A stretch of 64,000 nucleotides of DNA, from NCBI GenBank assembly GCA_024516035.1, contig CM044957.1:24059928-24123927 (forward strand), given 5' to 3'. A model generated the notes under the pieces. It worked only from the letters and a program-made list of their open reading frames with translations. It was not told where the DNA came from and did no database searches. Made by a program: the position numbers and the translations under genes. Positions 11,911 through 22,160 of this stretch are shown here, piece by piece (positions within the stretch are counted from its first letter, which is position 1; every line of letters starts with the position of its first letter). Origin of the DNA: Bactericera cockerelli (lineage: Eukaryota > Arthropoda > Insecta > Hemiptera > Triozidae).

Positions 11911-12560
11911 CAAGTATTAAAAGTTATTTATATGTAAGTAAAACAAAATTTGATCAAGGGCAGTGCTACATAATACCTTGGCATTCTCTTTATTTTAAAA
12001 TACAAATTAGATATTAAAATGAAAACTTATGTAGACTAAAAAGATCTGAGTATTCGAATGAAATTTAATAATGGAAATACCATGTCTTGATGGAATGCAC
12101 CGAAGTTGAAAATAAACATGCAACAATAATGAAGTAAAAAGTGATGGTTGATGAATTTTCTAGTTGAAAGTAATATTTATTGCATAAAAAATGTACATTT
12201 TTTAACATAAAGGTAGATACTACATTCCTGCAGACCCTACAGTTGAAATTATTTGTTTCTGATAAGGAAAAAAATGTTGGGTTTGAACAAATTCAAGATG
12301 TAGGTCAGTCATTGGATGCTAATTTGCTGAAAATTTAGATGAGTTTTAAAAAATTATCTATCTAACTGATGGTTTGGAGGTGGAGGAAACAATACTCTAA
12401 AATTAAACAAATTCGGCTATTTTACTTCCGAGAATTGTAATAAAAAGAATTGTTTAAATTTCATATTTCTGGACATGTCCTAACTTCCTGAGCAATTTTC
12501 TTTTGTGTCTGTCTGTCTTGCATCTTTGCTGGAGATAGAGACCTTGCCCCTGACCCCGGT
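11911..12560. other. AT-rich non-coding stretch
   Basis: I see no gene, repeat or splice pattern worth naming here. Confidence 0.4.
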
Positions 12561-12569
12561 CATCCAAGT

Positions 12570-12665
12570 ACAGAGCACAAAATTTCTTTGCCTCTGGGAA
12601 TCAAACCCAGGTCACCGTGCGTGCAAGCCTAGTGCGCTCACCCATTCGGCCATGGTGACTACCCA
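12570..12665 (-). repeat. tRNA-derived SINE, second family
   Basis: On the minus strand it reads gtagtcaccatggccgaatg ... gcttgcacgcacggtgacct, then gggtttgattcccag. The A and B box regions are recognisable, and it matches the plus-strand copy at 24694-24775. The head resembles a tRNA-Leu-type start (GGCCGA), from memory. Confidence 0.65.
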
Positions 12666-13202
12666 AGTACCAATGCCTGTATCTGTTTTGGTTTACTAAT
12701 GTAACACAAAATATATAGTACACTGTACATTCATCATGGAGTACCATCAACTCATCAAGTGGACTCTACTCGGTATTGAAATTAAAGTCCGTATTATTAT
12801 TTTTGTTTCGACGAATCAGAAAGGAAAAGAGTAGCTGAATGAAAAAAAGTTTCAAAACTTTCACAATTGAAAAAGTTCGAAAATTTCATGGATTTTTTAT
12901 TTGTACAGAAAATTTTAAAGTAAAAAGGGAAATAAATAAATAGAGATCCCTGCAAAATATTTTCATTACTTCTCTTCAAGGTGCACAAGGGTTGGTTTTG
13001 GTTTCAAGGATAGGAGGAGGTCTGGGCCATGCGAGTGTATGGGAAGGGAGGGGCGGAGAGAGAGAGAGGAAGAAAACTTGATCACAAAAGCAACAAACAG
13101 AACTTGTTTCCACCAATAGCCCTGGGTTCAGCTTCAGCTAACAGCCAGTAAATATACATACATAGGTCTTGTCAAATTGTCCTACTTAATACGTAGACGA
13201 TC
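12666..13202. other. Non-coding stretch with a purine-rich run
   Basis: No gene recognised. A G/A-rich run (gggaagggaggggcggagag and on) lies at about 13038-13075, just before the 44-bp satellite. Confidence 0.4.
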
Positions 13203-13577
13203 GGGTGTACCACCGGTGGTACACGCACGTTCGTACGGAATGGACCGGGTGTACCACCGGTGGTACACGCACGTTCGTTCGGAATGGACCGGGTGTACCA
13301 CCGGTGGTACACGCACGTTCGTACGGAATGGACCGGGTGTACCACCGGTGGTACACGCACGTTCGTACGGAATGGACCGGGTGTACCACCGGTGGTACAC
13401 GCACGTTCGTACGGAATGGACCGGGTGTACCACCGGTGGTACACGCACGTTCGTACGGAATGGACCGGGTGTACCACCGGTTGTACACGCACGTTCGTAC
13501 GGAATGGACCGGGTGTACCACCGGTGGTACACGCACGTTCCTACGGAATGGACCGAGTGTACCACCGGTGGTACACG
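13203..13577. repeat. 44-bp palindromic satellite, 8.5 copies
   Basis: The unit is gggtgtaccaccggtggtac followed by acgcacgttcgtacggaatg and gacc. Copies start at 13203 and every 44 bp to 13555. Each holds the perfect 20-bp palindrome gtgtaccaccggtggtacac, and a second imperfect dyad (ttcgtacggaa) lies in the spacer. Copies are almost identical; variants include ttgtac at about 13481, ttcgttcgg in copy two and ttcctacgg in copy eight. Since 44 is not a multiple of three and the unit lacks stops, all six frames stay open, giving spurious 100-160 residue translations. Confidence 0.95.
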
Positions 13578-13863
13578 GGGTCGGATAGCCGTATTATCGC
13601 CGGTCCCACAAGAGAATTCACGAAAAAATCATGCCGGTTGTCTAAGTGTTAAATTTAGGTGATTTTGGTATATTACTTTCGTACTTGCAGATATTATTAA
13701 CTGCAAGAAAGTTCATAGATAGACGTCGCCAGGACTGTGTATAGTGCATGTAAAATACTCATCACTCTACAATCTACATGATGATAGTCACATGTTGAGT
13801 GACATAGTGAAAGTTCAAATTATTTTCCCAGTCTTCATATTGAGCATCACTTTTCTGTTTCAA

Positions 13864-14016
13864 AAAAGTTATCATATTAGTGTTAATTGTGATATGAAAA
13901 CTACTCAAACTCGCTTCTAACTTAGGACTCAAACCACCGACCTCCGCGATTACAAGCCCTCCGCCTTATCGATCAATATACTGAGGTCGATTTCTGTTTC
14001 AAGATCCTAGCTCAAG
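13864..14016 (-). repeat. tRNA-derived SINE feeding a minisatellite
   Basis: Read on the minus strand: head cttgagctaggatcttgaaa, cagaaatcgacctcagta, A box region tgatcgataaggcggagggc, B box gtggtttgagtcc, and a shortened body ending tgataacttttt. It matches 22161-22334 along its length. Its 5' end (right side on the plus strand) merges without a break into the 47-bp array starting at 13992. Confidence 0.8.
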
Positions 14017-15121
14017 AACTTGATAGTGACTGTGTGGTTTCTGTTTCAAGATCCTAGCTCAAGCACTTGATAGTGACTGTGTGGTTTCTGTTTCAAGATC
14101 CTAGCTCAAGCACTTGATAGTGACTGTGTGGTTTCTGTTTCAAGATACTAGCTCAAGCACTTGATAGTGACTGTGTGGTTTCTGTTTCAAGATCCTAGCT
14201 CAAGCACTTGATAGTGACTGTGTGGTTTCTGTTTCAAGATCCTAGCTCAAGCACTTGATAGTGACTGTGTGGTTTCTGTTTCAAGATACTAGCTCAAGCA
14301 CTTGATAGTGACTGTGTGGTTTCTGTTTCAAGATCCTAGCTCAAGCACTTGATAGTGACTGTGTGGTTTCTGTTTCAAGATCCTAGCTCAAGAACTTGAT
14401 AGTGACTGTGTGGTTTCTGTTTCAAGATCCTAGCTCAAGCACTTGATAGTGACTGTGTGGTTTCTGTTTCAAGATCCTAGCTCAAGCACTTGATAGTGAC
14501 TGTGTGGTTTCTGTTTCAAGATACTAGCTCAAGCACTTGATAGTGACTGTGTGGTTTCTGTTTCAAGATCCTAGCTCAAGCACTTGATAGTGACTGTGTG
14601 GTTTCTGTTTCAAGATCCTAGCTCAAGCACTTGATAGTGACTGTGTGGTTTCTGTTTCAAGATACTAGCTCAAGCACTTGATAGTGACTGTGTGGTTTCT
14701 GTTTCAAGATCCTAGCTCAAGCACTTGATAGTGACTGTGTGGTTTCTGTTTCAAGATCCTAGCTCAAGCACTTGATAGTGACTGTGTGGTTTCTGTTTCA
14801 AGATACTAGCTCAAGCACTTGATAGTGACTGTGTGGTTTCTGTTTCAAGATCCTAGCTCAAGCACTTGATAGTGACTGTGTGGTTTCTGTTTCAAGATCC
14901 TAGCTCAAGCACTTGATAGTGACTGTGTGGTTTCTGTTTCAAGATCCTAGCTCAAGCACTTGATAGTGACTGTGTGGTTTCTGTTTCAAGATCCTAGCTC
15001 AAGCACTTGATAGTGACTGTGTGGTTTCTGTTTCAAGAACCTAGGTCAAGCACTTGATAGTGACTGTGTGGTTTCTGTTTCAAGATACTAGCTCAAGCAC
15101 TTGATAGTGACTGTGTGGTTT
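13992..15121. repeat. 47-bp minisatellite, 24 copies, SINE-derived
   Basis: The unit is ttctgtttcaagatcctagc followed by tcaagcacttgatagtgact and gtgtggt. Copies start at 13992 and every 47 bp to 15073. About 25 bp of each unit is the reverse complement of the SINE head (gagctaggat..tgaaacagaa); the other 22 bp (cacttgatagtgactgtgtg and so on) is not SINE. Copies carry either gatcctag or gatactag. The A variants are copies 4, 7, 12, 15, 18 and 24, and the aagaac variant marks copies 1 and 9. Copies 1-8 and 9-16 therefore have the same variant order, showing an eight-unit (376-bp) duplication. Confidence 0.95.
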
Positions 15122-16037
15122 CCATCACCCAGTATAAATTTAAGGCAACTTTATATTAAACCATAGAATATTTTTTTACGATCCAACTTGAAACTTTGTT
15201 GATTGAAATCATGTAAGTATTACGTTCAATAATACGAGTAAGTATTTTCCGGGTGGAAAACTTGGTGGGTGGTTTTGATTTTATAACCACCTGATCAATT
15301 TGTAATCCACAAAGACAGGTTGACATGAAGGGATTTTCTATATTGATCAGATATTCCCATAAGGAATTATAAATCCAAGGTTTTTTTATACGAGCTTTCT
15401 GATTGGGACTTGAACTGTGTAACTTTCGAGATAGGTTCTCTTGTATTGCCTTGTATTTCACCTTAATACGTAATGAAAGAAAGTAATAAAAAATGCTCTT
15501 AAATAGTACCTACACACAATTTCTACTTTTCTCTACGACTCTAGCTTATCGATAAACATGATTATGATTATGAACAGAACACACATGTCTGTGTGCTATG
15601 TGCATGCAAGCATCATTAGAACAGCATAGATTGCGCAGTGCGGGATTATGCCATCGTTTTTGCAATACCCTAAGATATTTCGATTTGTTTTCATATTTGT
15701 GTTCAAAACGGAAGCAATACTACAAAATTAGTTATGTATAATGGAAAGTTGAACCAAAACAATCAGGTAACTGAGTTCAGCCTTTGTTCTAAGAAGTTGA
15801 TGAAAATTTAATATAATGTACGTTGTATTAAGGAGTTACATACTTACACTACTGTTGTAACATATTATTTCTAATAGTTAAATATTTGCTCATGTAAGAC
15901 ATACCTGTGAAAAAGAGACAAGTTTAAATTATCATTTTTTTGAAAATTAAAAAAAAAAAAAGATTGTTGAATCTTCTGTGTTTGGCAATTTAGATACTAG
16001 GTACGAGTAGGTAGGTTATAATATCTGAAGAGTGGTG
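15122..16037. other. AT-rich non-coding stretch
   Basis: The 101-codon minus-strand frame at 15156-15461 resembles no family I know and has no splice context. Nothing else found. Confidence 0.4.
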
Positions 16038-16045
16038 TGACCTGC

Positions 16046-16199
16046 CATGGGCGTAGCCAGGGGGGTGCAGGGGGGGGCGACCGCCCCCCCTAGAAAATTC
16101 CAGGTAGTATGGAACATTAGGTATTATTGATTGTTCAATAGGTATTATTGATTTTCCTCATTAGCTGCCCCCCTAGCCAAAATCCTGGCTACGCCCATG
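16046..16199. mobile_element. Short hAT-type MITE (154 bp)
   Basis: The ends are catgggcgtagccagg and its inverse cctggctacgcccatg, flanked by the 8-bp direct repeat tgacctgc (16038-16045 and 16200-16207). A G-run/C-run hairpin (ggggggg cgac cgcccccc) lies near 16070-16088. There is no coding capacity. The 8-bp duplication points to hAT-dependent mobilisation. The GGGCGTAGCCAGG end is a widespread animal repeat, from memory. It sits directly against a SINE remnant. Confidence 0.9.
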
Positions 16200-16207
16200 T
16201 GACCTGC

Positions 16208-16300
16208 ACACGCTTTACTAAAATTATCCATGTATTCTAGGGACTTGAACCATCGACCTCCAGGTTACGAGTCCGCTACTGAGGTTGGTCAGAAAGCCGA
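16208..16300 (-). repeat. tRNA-derived SINE fragment next to the MITE
   Basis: The minus strand reads agtagcggactcgtaacctg, then gaggtcgatggttcaagtcc, matching the B-box region of the 22161 family, and the body tail tttagtaaagcg at 16210-16222. The MITE seems to have inserted in or beside this SINE. Confidence 0.6.
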
Positions 16301-16601
16301 TGTACAAATAACTCATGGTGGATTGAAGGAAACTGAGATATCATCCCGAGTTCGCCACTGCCTCCACGCGGAATCAATTAAACACTAATTTATGTTTGAG
16401 TTTCATTCTACTACACCTCTGAGGTCGCTCGCATAAATTGAACACATGGTAAGAGCAAGTAATTTGTTATCTTTTATATGAAAGCGAAGGCAATACCAAA
16501 TTTAACTGACAAAGCCCGGAGGCAATTGAATACCATAGCACATTTTGTATAGGAAGTATCTCTTCAATAGAGACGCTTTCCCTTTCAATGAACCAATTTT
16601 C

Positions 16602-16645
16602 GTACAATATAGGTAATAATGGTAATATATTATATCAATAGTATA
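16602..16645. repeat. AT-rich tandem repeat flanking the foldback element, left
   Basis: The sequence aggtaataatggtaatatat followed by tatatcaatagtata also appears twice to the right of the foldback element (17198-17262), with ggtataggtaatat..atatcaatagtata. The element therefore appears to lie inside a short tandem array. Confidence 0.6.
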
Positions 16646-17193
16646 CAGGGTGTCCCACCAAACTTGGACACCTCAAATTACTCGGCCCCTGAAAGAGTTT
16701 TTGAAATATAAAAAATCCTAGGGTAAATGTCCTAATTATGCGGTTTCAGAAATGAAATTTTTTTTATACAGGGTGGTTCAAAAGTCAGAAATTGAGGTGT
16801 CAACTTTCGATTTTTAAATGGATCGACCTGAATTTTATTTGATAATTTTACTTCTCAATGGTTCCTGAGTACTTTTTTAAACAAAAATTTTACATACAGG
16901 GTGGTTTTTAGAAAAAAAATTGGTCGAAAAAAAACCACCCTGTATGTAAAATTTTTGTTTAAAAAAGTACTCAGGAACCATTGAGAAGTAAAATTATCAA
17001 ATAAAATTCAGGTGGATCCATTTAAAAATCGAAAGTTGACACCTCAATTTCTGACTTTTGAACCACCCTGTATAAAAAAAATTTCATGGCTGAAACCGCA
17101 TAATTAGGACATTTACCCTAGGATTTTTTATTTTTCAAAAACTCTTTCAGGGGCCGAGTAATTTGAGGTGTCCAAGTTTGGTGGGACACCCTG
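16646..17193. mobile_element. Foldback MITE with nested inverted repeats (548 bp)
   Basis: The element is almost one inverted repeat: arms of about 265 bp around a loop near 16905-16935. The outer ends cagggtgtcccacc and ggtgggacaccctg are flanked by TA (16644-16645, 17194-17195; TATA if extended). Two further cagggtgg ends lie inside each arm, so inverted pairs nest at 16646/17193, 16769/17070 and 16897/16942. Arms differ by only a few bases (gatcgacctg/gatccacctg; cagaaatg/catggctg), so it is either recent or homogenised by gene conversion. No coding capacity. Confidence 0.92.
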
Positions 17194-17262
17194 TATAGGT
17201 ATAGGTAATATATAATATCAATAGTATATAGGTATAGGTAATATTGTATATTATATCAATAG

Positions 17263-18715
17263 TATAAGTCCGACAGGTGCGAGCCCGATGTACAGGTAAA
17301 TCTTCCACCTCGTCTGTTGTCAATTAGCAGGTAAACTTGAAGCAAGGGTGAAGTGAAAAGGTTACGGCCTGTCAGTATAAATATAAACGTGACACTGAGA
17401 GCCACACGACCGCACAGCGCGTGAGAAGCATGGCCACATTGACGAGCTGCAATGCCTCAGATATTATGATCTACTGACGGTTGTCAGCCACTCGGGAAAT
17501 TTTGTGGACGTCATCAATTATTTAGTACAAGGAAGTAAAAATAAACAATACGGCATTAGATAGTAAGGTATGTATATTTTATATTGGTTCAAAGATGAGT
17601 TGAGCTTGATAAGTGACAACAGATTGTAACCATATCCTCCAGCACATAATCATGCATAAAACCTCAGACCAGCAGATAAAGATAAAACTAGAGATGTTTT
17701 ACATATCTGTACGTTTCCATCTTATCAAGAGAGCAGGTATACTTTTGTTTTGCACACACAGCCTCTCATCTTATCTAATCGAGCTAAAACAATTAGGAGA
17801 CTACGGATATGGATCTTTTTCAGAGAGTATATATTTGTCTGGCAGATAAAATAAAATTTAATATGTCCAAATATTTGTTTAGGATGGTCATGAGTGGGGG
17901 AGGGAGGGATGTGTTTGTGAAAGGAAAGCCAGAGGTTTGGGGGTTTGTTGATAAGCTGGGGTATGTATGTTGGGGTATTTATTTACAAATCATTAATTCA
18001 TGTGGACCTGCTGCTGTACAAACGAAGTTTTTGACTTTTTGCTTGATTTTAATAATGATTTGTTTGATGGATTATTCATTAAATATTTTCCATACATCTC
18101 TCTCTAAAGTGTGGTTGATGCTGACACAATAAGATCCTTGGAATGATTGCAAGTGGCCACAGAAGTACAGTTTTATGGACACCCTGAATTCAACATTATA
18201 CAGAACAATTTAATATATGAACATGCCCCCTCCTACTACTCATATGTTGTGAGCGATGGAGGGGGGGGGGGCGGGGTGGAGGGAGGAATAGCAAGGAAGT
18301 AAAGAGATGAAAAAATATTAAATATTATGTTCTCAGTCCGGAGATAGAGGAGGACGTATTCAAACATGTTGGCAGGGAATAAAAAATATCGTCATAGAAA
18401 GTAATAAATTAAATCCGCTCAAAGGCAGAACAGAAAGCTATTAAACATAAATGCCTGACCTAGCTGGGGGACTAATGGCTGTGTTTATGTCTGGAACATT
18501 TGTACTTTACATGGAAATCATGGTACTGGATTTCCGTAATATCAATCTTTATGAACAAGTCATCTATCATAATTTTTCTGCTATCTCTTAACTTTTCGCC
18601 TAAGCAATTCAGATACACAATGATATTAAGTCCGTCCATATATCTCATCTCGTATATTAAGATATAATAAACTGAATAAAATCAAAAATGTAAAGGTGTT
18701 AAGTGAAATAACATA
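17263..18715. other. Non-coding stretch with a G-rich run
   Basis: No gene recognised. The plus-strand frame at 17809-18132 (107 codons) has hydrophobic stretches but no known family features. A run of twelve G within a purine-rich patch lies at about 18258-18290. Confidence 0.4.
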
Positions 18716-18717
18716 TA

Positions 18718-19729
18718 CAGGGTCCGCCAAAAATAAAGGAGCCACTCGAAATATCTAGATAACGGATTGAAGTCTTGAAAAATGCTAAATGACGTGTACC
18801 ATTATATCAAAGTTGTAAAATTTTCTGTTGGGTTTTTTTTATCATTACCAGGGACAGCCCCAGGGGGGTGAACTTCGGAATCTTAATATATAAATGTCAA
18901 AGTCACTCACTGACCACTGACCACTGACTGATCATCGTTATACAGCCCAAACCGTAAGTCCTAGGAAGCTGAAATTTGGTAGGTAGCTTTGTCTTATAGT
19001 CTAGATGTGCAATAAGACGGGATTTTTCGAAATTCCCACTACAACACCTGCCATTGGCGAAAAAGGATTTTTTGCTTTCACGGCCATGCCTCGGCCCGCA
19101 AAGCGGGCGACAGCCTGCTTGTCTTAAATAGAACTAACCTGCTTGTAATACATTTCTGAAAAGAAGTTGACATTAGAAGTGTTTTAATATAAGTTTCTAG
19201 GACTGTGAGTGAATTTTAATATTTTTCACATTAATTTGAAGTAACTCCCGGCCCTGCTTATATCTTAGATTAAATAACGAGAGTAATTGCATCGTACTTA
19301 GAAAAAATATACTCGAAAAAGGATAGGTTGTACATTATTTAAAAAAGTTGACCCCTTCCCTAGTAAACCTGGCATCAAAAAAGCATGAAAATTATATTAT
19401 TTAAAATAGAAAAATATGTATGAAACATTTTTTACAAAAATAGAATTAATTTAAAATAATAATAATAATAACTGAAACATCTGAAATGATTCGTCTCCGG
19501 CCCTATTTTGATTAAACATCTCAAACTTCTCTTAAAACACTTCTAATGTCAACTTCTTTTCAGAAATGTATTACAAACAGGGTGGTTCAATTTAGGATTC
19601 CGAAGTTGAAAGCAATTCCCAGTAAAAATGTTTCCCCCGTAATATAATGGTACACGAGTTTTATCATTTTCAAAAATTTCAATCGGTTCTCAAGATATTT
19701 CGAGAGGCTCCTTTTTTTGCCGGACCCTA
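18718..19729. mobile_element. Foldback element with an inserted Helitron-like repeat
   Basis: The terminal inverted repeats of about 50 bp are imperfect: cagggtccgccaaaaataaa with ggagccactcgaaatatc on the left, and the inverse of ggagcctctcgaaatatctt on the right. An inner inverted repeat of about 45 bp is perfect (left 19140-19185, right 19532-19576; ttgtaatacatttctgaaaa and on). TA precedes the left end, but the right end is altered (ccctaaata). The left arm carries an extra 241 bp at 18881-19121 that the right arm lacks. The ends and the internal cagggtggttcaa link it to the 16646 family. Confidence 0.85.
18881..19121 (+). mobile_element. Helitron-like non-autonomous insertion (241 bp)
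   Basis: It starts tcttaatatataaatgtcaa, holds short repeats of gaccactgac, and ends with a hairpin gcccgc-aaa-gcgggc followed by gacagcctgcttg. Host sequence reads cttcggaa|tcttaaatag without it, as shown by the opposite foldback arm. Insertion between A and T with 5' TC and a 3' hairpin suits a Helitron. The end CTTG is not the usual CTRR, and a 5-bp duplication tctta is an equally good reading. A related stretch lies at 49947-50135. Confidence 0.6.
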
Positions 19730-20879
19730 AATAAAATGTAGATACTCGTAACTATATGTACAGCAGAAATAATGGCTATAATTGCTGTAGGCAATCTCTT
19801 CCATCAGTCCAAGTGTCTCTCAATCGTTACAACCATAAACTGTTCACACTTTTCATTCTTAAAAGAATACATACGAAGGACATCAATCAATTTCCAACAA
19901 AGAAAGATAAATTATGTGTAAATGATTTGAATGTGATATGGTGAAGGTAAAGCTCAGCATAAAATCCATCATACATGAAACTGACCTTTGCATCTAATCC
20001 ACACGACAGCTCGTATACAGGGTACCTGCTAATGAGGAATATTTACGAGACCCGGGTGAGGGTGACATTGCTACGGGGTATCTCTAATGAGGGTAGTAAA
20101 TGTCAACGTGAACCGGTGTGCAACTGACAGTCAGTGGAGAGTGGACGGTTTATCATGGAGACCAATCCACTAGGACCTAGGTCATGAGGCCAAGGCCCCT
20201 TGTGAGTTATAACGGAAACTCTTGGGAGAGACGTTCAGGCTTTTTCCTAATGAGAAATCGGGAAAGTTAGGAACTTCTACATGGTATACTAGTTGAGGAA
20301 GAACTGATGTTTTCCACTAGAGAGGGACCCTGAGTGTTCAGATTCCAGGTGACACGTGGAGAGCTATGAGAAATGACACGAAGCGAGGAGCGAGCTTTTT
20401 GTAAACAAAGGGAAGTTTTTTCATTCGTTTTTTTATACCCCCATATTTAGAATGGTCCCATTTTTCCCCTTCGTTGCTCATTTATTCTTATTACTCGTTC
20501 CATTACAATTTATATTCTCTCGACACAATTTTCATATTTCCTAGATTCCAGCCCCAGCTCCTGTAACGAGATTTGGTAAGCTCTGCGGGGACTTGTGGCG
20601 CTCCAGATGAATTTTGCACGCATAATAAGGAGAAAGTGAGATTAATTTGAAACACAAGTTGCAAAGGACACCGCGGATGAGGATACTTTTACTAATTTTA
20701 GTTCCGTCTCTGTCTCTGACTATACATAGGTATCTCTAGATATGCCTCATTTGCGAACCAGCGCGATTGCTCGGACCCTGTTGGAAATACAGAAAATCTA
20801 TACCAAGAGCATCTTAAAAGGGGACATGTAATGATGACCTTTGCAGATCTGTCAAGTATGTAATTCAAGTTTATTTCAA
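19730..20879. other. Non-coding stretch
   Basis: No gene identified. A GC-richer patch at 20040-20400 has no long frame. A pyrimidine-AG site near 20545 followed 31 bases later by GTAAGC could mimic a tiny exon, but it cannot be assigned. Confidence 0.35.
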
Positions 20880-21050
20880 GGTCAACCCTAAAATCTTAAA
20901 TGGATTGACCTGAATTTTGTTGCATAATCATGTATTCCATAATCATGGAAATTCGACTTCATTAATGAAAATTGTACGTAAATATGAAATTTTCATTTTA
21001 CTAGGTTTTCTCAAAAAAAATTCAAGTTAATTTTTTTCAACTCAAACTTG
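20880..21050 (+). repeat. Diverged relative of the foldback arm
   Basis: The segment taaatggattgacctgaatt then ttgttgcataat resembles ttaaatggatcgacctgaat then tttatttgataat in the foldback arm at about 16815-16850. Only part aligns and no ends are visible. Confidence 0.45.
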
Positions 21051-21055
21051 CATAT

Positions 21056-21402
21056 GTGACGTATCAAATTAAAGTTCTTGTCATGCTGAATGAGAAAACA
21101 TCAAAATATAAATTCAAGATATTTAAAGCTGCCAAATATGCATCATCTGTATGGAAAAATGCTCACCAGGTTGATGTTGCATTCTATGACGCTGTAAGAT
21201 GTATTACTGGATGTCTCAGACCTACACCTGTTGGAACAAACTTGCTGGAATAGCACCTCCTGAAATCCGCAGACAAGTTGCAGCTGAGGTTGAAAGATTA
21301 AAACAAGCAAACGACCAGCGACACCCACTTCATAGCCACAATGTTCAGCCCAGCACAGTGAAATCCCGCAAAAGCTTCCTTCAAACATCTATCCAATGAC
21401 CA
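21056..21402 (+). pseudogene. LINE reverse-transcriptase C-terminal fragment, frameshifted
   Basis: The first frame (21056-21253) encodes KYASSVWKNAHQVDVAFYDA and the motif TGCLRPTPV. A second frame continues from about 21238 with AGIAPPEIRRQVAAEVERLK, then RHPLH and KSRKSFLQTS, ending at 21402. The two halves together match the region after the reverse-transcriptase domain of arthropod non-LTR retrotransposons, where the motifs join through a short linker. Here part of the linker is missing and the frame shifts. No upstream RT or endonuclease remains, so this is a 5'-truncated, inactive copy. The exact clade cannot be fixed. Confidence 0.75.
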
Positions 21403-22160
21403 ACCACCCCTGAAACTGTGCGTGCAAAAAACCCAGAAGCATAACCTACAGGAAGAACTCGCGACAGGAAATCAGCTACCGTAATCTATATGGAAAACCT
21501 TGAATCGTCTTAGAACGGGAGTGACTAGATGTTAAACCAATCAAAAGAAGTGGGGATATACAGACGATGACATGTGTTCATCTTTTTTTTAATATCCGAA
21601 TTAGCTAATGTCAAAGCCGTGGCTGCGGCAAAGTACTGGATGAGCAAAGTCTGCACAGAACAATTTGGTGGTCCGGACATGGAAAGTAAAGTAAGTCTGA
21701 CATAAATACTAGATATCAAGGTGGATTCAATAAATATTGATGTGTACTGTATACTATACACCAACGTGTTCATAGCATCACACCCTCCTTTTTTTTCCTT
21801 TTAGCATTTTGCGTATCCTAAGTACCCCCCTACAAAATATTTACATTTTTTATTGTTTCTAGAACACATTAAAGATAAACTGATCTTGATAAGCCCGAGA
21901 CCAGCATTTTCCTTGAAACGCTTGCCTATTCACAAGGGAACCATTGAAACACAGCCACAACCTCTTCTACTGATGTGTTTCACGCTATTCTCATCACACC
22001 ACTGGTGTTTCTGCTGAATGCTATGAGCTTCAGTATTAGCTTGTACATACATAAATCTGCACATTATACATTTATCATGTACAGTATTTATTTTCATGAG
22101 TAAATAATACTTACCTAATTTATCCAGCACAAACTTCGAAACCATATTCAAGAAGGACCT
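21403..22160. other. Non-coding stretch after the LINE relic
   Basis: Possibly the decayed 3' part of the LINE for the first 100 bp. Nothing else recognised. Confidence 0.35.

Noticed and set aside
13172..13662. Six overlapping open frames of 100-160 codons
   Set aside because: They come from the 44-bp satellite, whose period is not a multiple of three and whose unit lacks stops; all frames are open on both strands.
13992..15121. CRISPR-like array
   Set aside because: The 47-bp units are contiguous with no unique spacers, and the host is eukaryotic.
17809..18132. 107-codon hydrophobic frame
   Set aside because: No family features or splice context, and AT-rich composition favours such Phe/Leu/Ile-rich frames.
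20545..20576. Tiny plus-strand exon between a pyrimidine-AG and GTAAGC
   Set aside because: Only 31 bases, two open phases, no partner exon; such pairs arise by chance in this much sequence.
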